From BD2-11 sp965115885 (GTDB taxonomy: Bacteria > Gemmatimonadota > Gemmatimonadetes > Longimicrobiales > Gaopeijiaceae), in NCBI GenBank assembly GCA_965115885.1, contig OZ220479.1:2046001-2110000 (forward strand): a DNA stretch of 64,000 bases, given 5' to 3'. Below the pieces are notes generated by a model. The model was not told the origin of the DNA. It saw only the letters and a program-made list of their open reading frames with translations, and ran no database searches. Position numbers and translations under genes: made by a program. Positions 51,308-60,032 of the stretch are shown here, one piece after another; positions within the stretch are counted from its first letter, which is position 1; each line of letters begins with the position of its first letter.

Positions 51308-53080
51308 ATGCAACTCGCCCCGCTCGACTGGATCGTCATCGCGCTCTACGGGCTCGCAGCTCTCGCCATCGGCCTCCGTTTCGCCCGACGCGCGGGATCC
51401 GGCGCCGAAGAATTCTTCCTTTCGGGGCGAAAGCTGCCGTGGTGGTTGCTGGGCACGTCGATGGTCGCGACGACCTTCTCGACCGACACGCCCAACCTGA
51501 TCGCGGACTTCGTGCGCGGGGGGGGAGTCGCGCGGAACTGGTCCTGGTGGGCTTTCCTGATCACCGGGATGTGCACGGTTTTCTTCTACGCCAAATTGTG
51601 GCGGCGGTCCGGCGCGCTGACCGACATCGAGTTCTACGAGCTGCGCTATTCGGGTCGCCCGGCGGCGTTCCTGCGCGGCTTCCGGGCGCTCTATCTGGGC
51701 GTCTTCTACAACGTGATGATCATCGCGACGGTGACGCTCGCGGCGACCAAGATCGGCGGCGTGCTCCTGGGGCTGGATCCGCTGACCACGGTCCTGATCG
51801 CCGGAACCGTGACCATGGCCTACTCGGCGACCTCGGGGCTCTGGGGCGTCGTCGCGACCGACTTGGCGCTCTTCGCGGTGGCCATGATCGGATCGGTCGC
51901 GGCGGCCGCGTTCGCGTTGCGGCAACCCGAGGTCGGCGGGCTCGCGGGTCTCGTCTCGCATCCCGACCTTCAGTCGGCGATGAACTTCTTCCCGGACTTC
52001 TCCGACTGGAGCACCGCGGCCGGCATCTTCGTCATCCCCATCGCGGTGCAGTGGTGGAGCGCCTGGTATCCCGGGGCCGAGCCCGGAGGCGGCGGCTACG
52101 TCGCGCAACGCATGTTGGCCGCGAAGAACGAGAAGGAGGCGATGAAGGCGACGCTCTGGTTCAACGTCGCGCACTACGGGCTACGCCCCTGGCCGTGGAT
52201 CGTCGTCGCGCTGTGCTCGATGCTCGTATACCCGGAGCTGTCCGACATCCAGGCCCGCTTCCCGGACCTCGATCCGTCGCTGGTGGGCGACGACCTGGCC
52301 TATCCGGCCATGCTGGTGTTCCTTCCCGCCGGGCTGCTCGGCCTGGTGGTCGCGTCGCTGGCGGCCGCGTACATGTCGACGATCAGCACCCAGCTCAACT
52401 GGGGTTCGTCGTACGTGGTGAGCGATTTCTACCGGCGCTTCGTGAACCCGGAGGCGAGCCAGCGGCGGCTGGTGGCGGCGGGACGGCTGTCGACCGTCGT
52501 GCTGATGGTGCTCGGCGCCTTCGTCGCGCTGCATCTCGACACGGCGGGTCAGGGGTTCCAAATCCTGCTCCAAATCGGCGCCGGCACGGGGCTCATCTTT
52601 CTGACGCGCTGGTTCTGGTACCGCGTGAACGTGTGGAGCGAGCTGGCCGGGATGACGCTCTCGTTCCTGGTCGCGGTCTATTTCGCCTGGGTGCACGCGG
52701 GACTGGGATTCGCGCCCCTGACGGCATGGGAACAGCTCGTGATCGGCGTGGCGGTCACGAGCGTCGGGTGGCTCGGGGTGACGTTCCTGACGGCGCCGGC
52801 CGATCCCGAGACGTTGCAGGACTTCCACGACAGGATCCGGCCGATGGGCAGGGGGTGGCGGCGGGTCGTCGACGTGGGCGATCCGCCGCGCGAGGCGGGG
52901 TCGGTCACCGCGGCCTTCCTGGCTTGGTTCCTAGGGTGCGTACTGGTGTACGCGGCGCTCTTCGGGACGGGGTATCTGCTGTACGGGCGGGCTTGGGCGG
53001 CGGCGCTGGCCCTGGCGGTCTCGGCGGTTGCCGGAGTCTGGCTCTTCCGGCTGTTGCCGAAGCTGGGCCGTTCGGATTGA
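51308..53080 (+). CDS. Sodium:solute symporter family transporter (2)
   Basis: 590 residues from an ATG at 51308, 6 bases after the DinB-fold gene. About 14-15 membrane helices. Early features are GAEEFFLSGRKLPWWLLGTS and ATTFSTDTPNLIADFVRGGG; a later one is LVVASLAAAYMSTISTQLNW. A hydrophilic loop (about residues 495-525) precedes two final helices. Distinct from the first symporter (well under half identical by eye). The substrate is unknown. Confidence 0.9.
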   Translation: MQLAPLDWIVIALYGLAALAIGLRFARRAGSGAEEFFLSGRKLPWWLLGTSMVATTFSTDTPNLIADFVRGGGVARNWSWWAFLITGMCTVFFYAKLWRRSGALTDIEFYELRYSGRPAAFLRGFRALYLGVFYNVMIIATVTLAATKIGGVLLGLDPLTTVLIAGTVTMAYSATSGLWGVVATDLALFAVAMIGSVAAAAFALRQPEVGGLAGLVSHPDLQSAMNFFPDFSDWSTAAGIFVIPIAVQWWSAWYPGAEPGGGGYVAQRMLAAKNEKEAMKATLWFNVAHYGLRPWPWIVVALCSMLVYPELSDIQARFPDLDPSLVGDDLAYPAMLVFLPAGLLGLVVASLAAAYMSTISTQLNWGSSYVVSDFYRRFVNPEASQRRLVAAGRLSTVVLMVLGAFVALHLDTAGQGFQILLQIGAGTGLIFLTRWFWYRVNVWSELAGMTLSFLVAVYFAWVHAGLGFAPLTAWEQLVIGVAVTSVGWLGVTFLTAPADPETLQDFHDRIRPMGRGWRRVVDVGDPPREAGSVTAAFLAWFLGCVLVYAALFGTGYLLYGRAWAAALALAVSAVAGVWLFRLLPKLGRSD

Positions 53081-53439
53081 GCCGACCGGGATCTCCGCAT
53101 CGACCCCGACGCGCTGGACGCGCCCATCGAGGCGGCCGAGGCGGACGGAACCGGGATCGGACGCGCACACGGGCACGCCGACGAGCGTCGGCGGCGGTCC
53201 GTGGGAGGCGTCGGCGACGGGCGCCCTGGGCGCCGACACGGGCGGATCGGTGCGAATTCCTGCGTCGGCGACGGGCGTCGTTCCGCCGAGCCGCACCCAG
53301 GACGTCGTGGGCACGTCGACCGCGCCATGCTGGCTCGGGCCGAGACGGCCGAGTCCGCGCTCGGCGCGGGGAGCGCCGAGGCTGGGCTTCCCGCCCCGCC
53401 TCGGCGACCGGCAAGCGGCCTCGTCCACCCACACCGACG
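53081..53439. other. Intergenic region with short repeats between convergent genes
   Basis: About 360 bases between the ends of the second symporter gene and cysNC. The word GCGTCGGCGACGGGCG occurs twice (about 53209-53224 and 53264-53279). No gene is evident. Both transcripts should end here, but no clear hairpin with a U-run was seen. Confidence 0.45.
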
Positions 53440-55275
53440 CTACAGCAGCTTCCGGGCCACCAACTCGACGCACTCCTGGGGCGACAGCCGTTCCGTGTCC
53501 AAGCGCAGCTCCGGGCGCTCGGGCCGCTCGTAGGGGCTGTCGATGCCGGTGAAGTTCCAGAGCTCGCCCCTTTTCGCCTTCGCGTAGAGTCCCTTCGGGT
53601 CGCGAGCGGCGCACGCCTCGACGGACGCGTCGACGAAGATCTCCTTGAAGTCGCCGGGCTCGAACAGGCTGCGGGCGAAGTCGCGCTCGGACCGAAACGG
53701 GCTGATGAAGGACACGATCGCGATCAGGCCGGCGTCGACCATGAGGCGGGCCACCTCGGCCACCCGGCGGACGTTCTCCACCCGGTCGGCTTCCGTGAAG
53801 CCCAGGTCCCGATTGAGCCCGTAGCGCACGTTGTCCCCGTCCAGGACGTAGGTGTGCCTTCCCAGGGCGTGCAGTCGCTTCTCGAGCAGGTTGGCGACCG
53901 TGGACTTGCCGGACGCCGAGAGTCCCGTGAGCCACAGACACCGCGCGCGCTGCAGCTTCAGCTTCTGCCTGGCGTCCCGGGTCACGTCCAGGTCCTGCCA
54001 CCGGATGTTCGACGCGCGCTTGAGCGCGAAGTCGACGGCGCCGGCTCCGACGGTCTCGTTGGTGGTCCGGTCGATCAGAACGAAGGCGCCCAGCGTCCGG
54101 CACCGGTCGAACGGCGCGCAGGGGATCGGCCGGTCGGTCGAGACGTTCACCAAGGCCAAGTCGTTGAGGCGCAACGTCGCCCGGGCCAGCGCAGCGCCGC
54201 TCGTCACGTCCAGGACGCGCTTGATGCGCGTGACGGTGGCGACCGCTTCCCGCGTGTGGATCTTGAGCACGTGGGAACGTCCGACGATCAGCGGCCGATC
54301 GCTCATCCAGATCAGCTTGGCCTGGAATTGGTCGGCCGCTCCCAAGGGGTCGGCGGCGTCGGCGATCACGTCGCCGCGCGTCGCGTCCACCTCTCCGGTC
54401 AGCGTCAGGGTCACCGAGTCCCCGCGCTCGGCCCGGTCGCGGGCCTCTCGTCCCACGAGGATGGACTCCACGGCGGTCTCCGGCCCCGCAGGCGACACGC
54501 GCACGCGGTCCCCGACGGACACCCCTCCCGCCGCGACACGACCGGCGTAGCCCCGGAAGTCGAGGTGGGGCCGGTTGACCCATTGCACCGGCATGCGGAA
54601 GGGCTCCGCCTCCGGCGACGGCGCCGCGTCGACGGTCTCGAGGTGGTCGAGCAGCGTCCCTCCGTCCCACCACCCGGCCGACGCGCACGGCCGCGTCAGG
54701 TTCTCTCCCGTCAGCGACGACAGGGGGAAGGCGCGCGGGCGCTCGACGCCCGCGTCGCGCGCGAGCGTCCGGTACTCGGCGGCGATCGCCTCGAAGCGGT
54801 CCCGGTCCCAATCCGCCAGGTCCATCTTGTTGACGGCGAGGACGAGTCGTCGGACGCCGAACGTCGCCGCGATGCGCGTGTGTCGGGCCGTCTGGGGGCG
54901 CACGCCCTTGCGGGCGTCGACGAGGACGATCGCGAGTTCGGCGTTCGAGGCGCCGGTCGCCATGTTGCGGGTGTACTGCTCGTGGCCGGGCGCGTCGGCG
55001 ACGACGAAGCGGCGGCGCGCCGTCTCGAAGCGGCGGTAGGCGACGTCGATGGTGATCCCCTGTTCGCGCTCGTCGCGCAGACCGTCGACCAGCAGGGCGA
55101 GGTCCGCCCGGTCGCCCTGGGTGCCCCAGCGCCGGGAATCCTCTTCGACCTCCCTCATTCGATCGGCGAAGACCTGTCCGCAGTCGTGGAGCAGCCGCCC
55201 CAGAAGCGTGCTCTTGCCGTCGTCGACCCCGCCGCACAGGACGAAGCGCAGCATTGGCAGGCGGTCGGCGGCCAC
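53440..55275 (-). CDS. cysNC: Bifunctional sulfate adenylyltransferase subunit 1 / APS kinase
   Basis: 611 residues. The GTG at 55275 overlaps the cysD stop by one base; an ATG at 55254 is the alternative. The N-terminal GTPase has G1 CGGVDDGKSTLLGRLLHD, G2 ERE-QGITIDVAYR, G3 VADAPGHEQYTRNMATGAS and G4 LAVNKMDLADWD. EF-Tu-like domains follow. The APS kinase starts near residue 420 with CLWLTGLSASGKSTVANLLE and has LDGDNVRYGLNRDLGF and FKEIFVDASVEACAARDPKG. Together with CysD it turns sulfate and ATP into PAPS. It closes an operon that begins with oxygenases and a sulfotransferase. Confidence 0.96.
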   Translation of the reverse strand: MAADRLPMLRFVLCGGVDDGKSTLLGRLLHDCGQVFADRMREVEEDSRRWGTQGDRADLALLVDGLRDEREQGITIDVAYRRFETARRRFVVADAPGHEQYTRNMATGASNAELAIVLVDARKGVRPQTARHTRIAATFGVRRLVLAVNKMDLADWDRDRFEAIAAEYRTLARDAGVERPRAFPLSSLTGENLTRPCASAGWWDGGTLLDHLETVDAAPSPEAEPFRMPVQWVNRPHLDFRGYAGRVAAGGVSVGDRVRVSPAGPETAVESILVGREARDRAERGDSVTLTLTGEVDATRGDVIADAADPLGAADQFQAKLIWMSDRPLIVGRSHVLKIHTREAVATVTRIKRVLDVTSGAALARATLRLNDLALVNVSTDRPIPCAPFDRCRTLGAFVLIDRTTNETVGAGAVDFALKRASNIRWQDLDVTRDARQKLKLQRARCLWLTGLSASGKSTVANLLEKRLHALGRHTYVLDGDNVRYGLNRDLGFTEADRVENVRRVAEVARLMVDAGLIAIVSFISPFRSERDFARSLFEPGDFKEIFVDASVEACAARDPKGLYAKAKRGELWNFTGIDSPYERPERPELRLDTERLSPQECVELVARKLL

Positions 55276-56183
55276 TAGAAGTACCCCTCCCTCTTCTTGC
55301 GCTCCATCGAAGCGTCTCCGTCGCGGTCGATCAGGCGTCCCCGGCGTTCCGAGTCGCCGGCCGCAAGCGTCTCGGCGAGCACGGCCTCCGGCGTGGCGGC
55401 GTCGCTCTCGATCGCGGCGGTGAGCGGATAGCACCCGAGCGTGCGGAAGCGCACGCGGAGGCGCCGGGGCGCCTCGCCGGGCCCGAGGGGCATGCGCTCG
55501 TCGTCGACCACGATCCACTGGCCTTCGCGGCGGACGACCGGCCTCGGGGCCGCGAAGTAGAGGGGGACGAGCGCAACGCCTTCGGCCGCGACGTAGCGCC
55601 AGACATCGGCCTCGGTCCAGTTGGAGAGCGGCGACGCGCGTAGCGACTCGCCCGGTCCCACGCGCGTGTTGTACAGGTTCCAGAGCTCCGGCCGCTGCGC
55701 CTTCGGATCCCATCGATGGGACGCGTTGCGGAACGAGAACACCCGCTCCTTCGCCCGCGACTTCTCCTCGTCCCGGCGGCCGCCCACGAAGACGACGTCC
55801 CACTTCCCCGCGTCCAGCGCCTGACGCAGCGCCTCGGTCGTCATGACGTCGGTGTAGCGCGCCGATCCGTGCGAGAACGGATCGACGCCGGTCTTCAGTC
55901 CCTCGCGGTTGACGTGGACCACCAGTTCGACGCCCGCCTCGGCGACGGCGCGGTCGCGAAACGCGATCATCTCGCGGAACTGCCACGTGGTGTCGACGTG
56001 CAGGAGAGGAAACGGCGGCGCGGCGGGCCAAAACGCCTTGCGCGCCAAGTGCAGGAGAACCGACGAGTCCTTGCCCATCGAGTACGCCATGACGGGCCGG
56101 GCGGCGCCCGCGACGCCCTCGCGGAGGATCTCGACGGCCTCCGCCTCGAGACTCGCGAGCCAGGGATCGAGACGGCCGCTCAC
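55275..56183 (-). CDS. cysD: Sulfate adenylyltransferase subunit 2
   Basis: 302 residues from an ATG at 56183. The PP-loop MAYSMGKDSSVLLHLARKAF (SxGKDS) is intact. HVDTTWQFREMIAFRD, GRRDEEKSRAKERVFSFRN and the C-terminal SMERKKREGYF are family signatures. It adenylates sulfate with the CysN part of the next gene. It lies 25 bases after the sulfotransferase gene. Confidence 0.96.
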   Translation of the reverse strand: MSGRLDPWLASLEAEAVEILREGVAGAARPVMAYSMGKDSSVLLHLARKAFWPAAPPFPLLHVDTTWQFREMIAFRDRAVAEAGVELVVHVNREGLKTGVDPFSHGSARYTDVMTTEALRQALDAGKWDVVFVGGRRDEEKSRAKERVFSFRNASHRWDPKAQRPELWNLYNTRVGPGESLRASPLSNWTEADVWRYVAAEGVALVPLYFAAPRPVVRREGQWIVVDDERMPLGPGEAPRRLRVRFRTLGCYPLTAAIESDAATPEAVLAETLAAGDSERRGRLIDRDGDASMERKKREGYF

Positions 56184-56208
56184 GGTCGCGGAACGAGGGC
56201 GCGCACGG

Positions 56209-57267
56209 CTATGGTCGGTCCTCGGAGTCGTAGCCCAGGATGCGTTGTCCGGGCGCGCAGGCGGCGGCGAGCCGAGCGAGCGCGCCGGGCTCCATGCGCT
56301 TCCAGGCGGGCGGGCGGACGCGCGGCAGTTCGGAGACCTCGTCCAGCCAGCGCTCGTCGGCGAACCCCGGTCCGACGAAGTCGGCGAAACGGGCCATTTC
56401 CTCCTTGGGCGAGCGGAGGACCGCGTCGAACCTCATGTCCAGCGCGCGCCCGTCCGGCAGGGCCTTCAGGTATCGCGTGCCTCGTTCGATCATGGCGCTC
56501 CAGAGCCACCCGAAGAGGGACGCGTCCATCTCCCTGGCCTCGAAGCGCGACGCGGAGAAGAAGACGCGGAACCACAGCCGGGAGAACGGCGGCATCCAGG
56601 GACTCGTGCCGGGCCAGTTCCGCGGCGCGAAGGGATCGAGGCCCGCCGCGCGCACCAGACGCGCCGACCGCGCGTACATGCGGAACACGTGATGGCGCTG
56701 CATCGAAAGCGCGGTCTCGCGGCCGTCGCGGTGGATGTGCACGAAGCGCGCGTCGGGGAACATGCGCGCCAGCGTCGGGACGAAGAACAGGGAGGCCCCG
56801 GACCTCTCGATCCACACGTCGCGCGCGAAGCGACGCGCGAGCCACTCGAAGACGAAGCGGTACTGCGCGGCCAGCGTGTCCCTCCCGCGTCGCCGTGCGG
56901 CCGCGGCCAGCTCGTCCCAGAGCGCCTCGGGATCGTCCGAGACGTGGGGCAGGGTCGCGCCCATGATCGGCGGCACGTCCTTCGGACCGAACCGGGAGTC
57001 GGGTCCGAGCGGGTAGAGGTACTCCCCCACCACGAGCCCGTTCGTCAGCAGCGCCTTGCCGACGGGGCGAAGCGTGGCGAGTCGACGATGCAGGGCCTTC
57101 CCGTCCAGCGTCCGGCCGAGGAACGCCCCGTCCGCGAGCGACGCGAAGAACTCCGACACGCTGAGCATGCGGGGGTGCAGGTTGATCATGTCCGACAGCA
57201 TGGTCGATCCGCATCGGCCCGTGCTGACGACGAAGACCGGCGGAGCCAAGCCGTCGCGGCCCTTCAC
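56209..57267 (-). CDS. PAPS-dependent sulfotransferase
   Basis: 352 residues from a GTG at 57267 overlapping the P450 stop (GTGA). The 5'-phosphosulfate loop is PPVFVVSTGRCGSTMLSDMI. The 3'-phosphate region is ARMFPDARFVHIHRDGRETA (Arg and a Ser nearby). It belongs to the sulfotransferase_3 type (longer than the classical cytosolic ones). The gene order P450, sulfotransferase, CysD, CysNC gives it a local PAPS source. The acceptor is probably a hydroxyl placed by the neighbouring oxygenases. Confidence 0.9.
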   Translation of the reverse strand: MKGRDGLAPPVFVVSTGRCGSTMLSDMINLHPRMLSVSEFFASLADGAFLGRTLDGKALHRRLATLRPVGKALLTNGLVVGEYLYPLGPDSRFGPKDVPPIMGATLPHVSDDPEALWDELAAAARRRGRDTLAAQYRFVFEWLARRFARDVWIERSGASLFFVPTLARMFPDARFVHIHRDGRETALSMQRHHVFRMYARSARLVRAAGLDPFAPRNWPGTSPWMPPFSRLWFRVFFSASRFEAREMDASLFGWLWSAMIERGTRYLKALPDGRALDMRFDAVLRSPKEEMARFADFVGPGFADERWLDEVSELPRVRPPAWKRMEPGALARLAAACAPGQRILGYDSEDRP

Positions 57268-58709
57268 CCGTGCCTCCGCTCCCGAACGCGCAGGGGAAGC
57301 CCCGCCTTGATCCGGTAGACCCCCGTCGCGTCGATGGCCGGGGGCGCCGGGTCGAGGAGCTCGAGGCGCCAGCGCTGCGCGACGCTCGCGAGAGCGTAGA
57401 CGGCCTCCATGGTCGCGAACTTCCAGGCGATGCACATGCGGGCGCCGGATCCGAACGGGAAGTAGGACTGTTTCATTCGCCGCAACCGAGTCTCGTCCAG
57501 CCAGCGCTCGGGCCTGAACTCCTCCGGCCGCTCGAAGTGCTCCGGGCTGTGGTGCGGCAGCCGGAAGTAGGTCTGCACGATCGTGCCCTTCGAGATGCGG
57601 TAGTCGCCGATCGCGCAGTCCTCGACGGCTTCGCGCCCGAGAAAGTAGATAGGCGGGGACTGCCGCGGCGTCTCGTTGAAGACGGCGGCGGCGTACGGCA
57701 ACCGCTCGAAGTCGCCCGGCTCGACGCGGCGGGTCCCGACGATGTCGTCGACTTCCCGCTCGAGCCGGTCGCGCACCCTCGGATGGCGGGCGACGCGATC
57801 GAGACAGAAGCTCATGGCGCTCGAGGACGTGTCGTGGCCCACCATGAGCAGCACGATGGCCTCGTCGCGCACCTCGTCGTCGGAGAAGGCGCGCTCGACG
57901 CCCTCCTCGTCCTCGGCGCGCACGAGCAGCGAGATCAGGTCGCTCCGGTCTTCGGTGCGGTCTCGGGCCCGACGAACGACCTCGCGGATCGCCTCGTCCA
58001 TGGCCCGCCACGCGCGCTTGGCGCGCAGATTGGCGGGCAGGGGCAGGATCCGCAACAGAGGGGTGAAGGGAAGGTGGCGCAGGGTGAAGTCCCATATGCA
58101 CCCGTCCACCGTCGCCTGTCCGACCTTCGGATCGAGCTTCGTGTCGCGCCCGAAGAACGCCGCGATGCCCACGTTCATGGCCAGCTCGTGCATCGCGGCG
58201 GCCCCGTCGACGACCTGCCCGTCGCGCCACCGCTCGCGAAGCGCATGGGTCTCCTCCACCATGACCTTCCGGTAGGCGCCCATGCCCTTCTTGCCGAACG
58301 ACGGCTGATAGAGCTTGCGGCGACGACGGTGGTCGTCGCCGTCGGCGGTCGGGAGCGTCGGGTTCTTCATCGGCCGCAGGTCTTTGTAGCCGATCGTCTT
58401 GTGGAAGGATCTCTGCTTCGTCACCAGGACCTCCCGAATCAGGGCGGGATCCGAGACCGCGACGAATCGCCGGTTCAGCAGGCGGTAGGAGACGGCGCCG
58501 CCGTGCCGCTCGACCATGCCGTCCAGCAGTCGCGGGAAATTCCTCACGCGCGCCAGCGCGTGGCGAAGCCCGCGTCCGCGAGGCCCCGGGGGGACGCGGC
58601 GCGTTGCGGTCGCCGTCGCGGCGCGCGCCGAAGCGGATCGGCCGGCGCCGTGCCCGAGCGTCCTTTGGCCGGGCGCGCGGGCCTCCATCCGGGGGTTCAG
58701 GCGCGCCAT
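57264..58709 (-). CDS. Cytochrome P450
   Basis: 481 residues from an ATG at 58709. The I-helix oxygen-binding motif is LLMVGHDTSSSAMSF, the ExxR motif is FNETPRQSPP, and the haem-thiolate loop is YFPFGSGARMCIAWKFATME. The usual Gly two residues after Cys is Ala here (CIA instead of CxG), a change seen in some P450s. The N-terminal 40 residues are basic and Ala-rich, so the true start may be later. No redox partner is nearby. Probably hydroxylates the substrate of the sulfotransferase. Confidence 0.92.
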   Translation of the reverse strand: MARLNPRMEARAPGQRTLGHGAGRSASARAATATATRRVPPGPRGRGLRHALARVRNFPRLLDGMVERHGGAVSYRLLNRRFVAVSDPALIREVLVTKQRSFHKTIGYKDLRPMKNPTLPTADGDDHRRRRKLYQPSFGKKGMGAYRKVMVEETHALRERWRDGQVVDGAAAMHELAMNVGIAAFFGRDTKLDPKVGQATVDGCIWDFTLRHLPFTPLLRILPLPANLRAKRAWRAMDEAIREVVRRARDRTEDRSDLISLLVRAEDEEGVERAFSDDEVRDEAIVLLMVGHDTSSSAMSFCLDRVARHPRVRDRLEREVDDIVGTRRVEPGDFERLPYAAAVFNETPRQSPPIYFLGREAVEDCAIGDYRISKGTIVQTYFRLPHHSPEHFERPEEFRPERWLDETRLRRMKQSYFPFGSGARMCIAWKFATMEAVYALASVAQRWRLELLDPAPPAIDATGVYRIKAGLPLRVRERRHG

Positions 58710-58740
58710 GTCGGAAACCGTCGTGGATCCTCGTGGATCC

Positions 58741-58797
58741 TCATCGGCCGGCGCTCGCGACGAAGACCGGCGGCGCCGGCGACCTTCCGTTCGAGGG
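58741..58797 (-). pseudogene. Short relic of a sulfotransferase 5' end
   Basis: In one minus frame it reads SPAPPVFVASAGR, then TGA, then GST. This mirrors APPVFVVSTGRCGST of the intact sulfotransferase at 57267. The DNA around it also resembles 57196-57267. Similarity ends a few codons on. It is best read as a leftover from a local duplication; the TGA stands where the Cys codon was. Confidence 0.45.
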
Positions 58798-58799
58798 AC

Positions 58800-60032
58800 C
58801 TACCACGGCGCGGCCTCCTCCGTTCGCAGGCGGTCCGGGATCTTGTAACTCGGGTCGTCCAGGACTGCGGCATCGAGCAGGAAGGCGAAGGAGGCGCCTC
58901 GCCAGGCGTCGGCGACCGTGGGCGCCAGTTGGCGGGCGACCCCCCGTAGTCTGTGCCTGCTCCGCAACAGGGTCAGGAATCCGGCGGTGTTCATCTTCGG
59001 CAAGCGAAGCTGGTCGGCGATTTCGTCTCCCATCACCGCGCGCACGGTGCGGTGCGCGTTGCCCACCATGCGCGCGACCTCGCGGGAAGCGCTCTTTCCC
59101 GCAAGTCCGGGCAGCGCGTCGAACAGCGCATGCGCGATCACCAGAGATTCCTCGCCCGAGGGCGGTTCGCAGACGTGGGCGACGCGGGACAGCGCCCGCG
59201 TCCGAGCCTCGTCTCCCTCGAACAGGAGCTCCTCGGGCGTTCCGATGAGCAGGGACGCGTGGCGCCAGATCTGCATGAAGCTCGCCCGCTCGTCGCGATC
59301 GAGGCGGAGGCCCATTTTCATGACGAGGTCGAGGATCGTCGCCGAGAAGTTGGCCGACGCCAGACCCATGTGCGCGGAGCTCAAAGGGACCCCGAAGACC
59401 GCCTCGTCCCAGTCTCCCTCGGTGCGGACGAGGTGCCTGATCTGCGCGTGCACGAGCCGAATGCGGACCGAGAGTCTCCACCCGTCGCTGAGCCCGTCCA
59501 GCGCGCCGGGCAACATGATCTCGATGAAGTGGCGCGTGTTCTGCCGGATTCGGCGGGGACCGAAGCGGGAGTTGACGCGTCCCGTGGCGTGGAACGCCTT
59601 GGCGATCAGCGTCGAGGCGTTTTTCACGGTGGCCATGAAGAGCGCCTGGATGAACAGTGCGGAGTGCTTGTGGAAGGCCCGGCACCCGTGGCGAGCCATC
59701 TCGGGATCCCACCAAGAGGGCGTCGCGGAGACCTCCTCGAAGAACTCGCGAAGCGGGCGGGGCGCCCGTCGCAGAGCTTCGGCGTCGCGGTTCATGCCGG
59801 CCTGGACGAGTCGGTTCCGCGCGCGGGGCGCCAAGTGCGCCATCGCCGCCACGACCCGGTCGGCCGGCGGGTCGTCGATCGTCGCGAAGCGGAGGTACAA
59901 CGCCGCCAGCGCCGGATCGACCGCGGCGGCCTTCTCGTATCCCGCCTCGTAGACGCTGGGAACGACGGGCGGCCGCGCATTCCGACCGGGACCCCCGGCG
60001 GGGGAGCTGAATGCCAAGAACCGCGCCTCCAT
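58800..60032 (-). CDS. MpaB/latex-clearing-protein-like oxygenase (DUF2236)
   Basis: 410 residues from an ATG at 60032. Helical protein with the pattern of the ER-bound oxygenase MpaB/Lcp family: HGCRAFHKHSALFIQALFMA, the basic RRIRQNTRHFIEIMLPGALD, and VRIRLVHAQIRHLVRTEGDW with the conserved His and Arg. The family holds b-type haem and cleaves or oxidises terpenoid or polyisoprene-like chains. It is the first gene of the operon P450, sulfotransferase, CysD, CysNC. No signal peptide is clear. Confidence 0.75.
   Translation of the reverse strand: MEARFLAFSSPAGGPGRNARPPVVPSVYEAGYEKAAAVDPALAALYLRFATIDDPPADRVVAAMAHLAPRARNRLVQAGMNRDAEALRRAPRPLREFFEEVSATPSWWDPEMARHGCRAFHKHSALFIQALFMATVKNASTLIAKAFHATGRVNSRFGPRRIRQNTRHFIEIMLPGALDGLSDGWRLSVRIRLVHAQIRHLVRTEGDWDEAVFGVPLSSAHMGLASANFSATILDLVMKMGLRLDRDERASFMQIWRHASLLIGTPEELLFEGDEARTRALSRVAHVCEPPSGEESLVIAHALFDALPGLAGKSASREVARMVGNAHRTVRAVMGDEIADQLRLPKMNTAGFLTLLRSRHRLRGVARQLAPTVADAWRGASFAFLLDAAVLDDPSYKIPDRLRTEEAAPW

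Noticed and set aside
58741..58743. TGA at a Cys position in the sulfotransferase-like relic as a second selenocysteine
   Set aside because: Homology stops a few codons after the TGA and the frame runs antisense-like into the P450 gene, so this is a relic rather than a selenoprotein gene.
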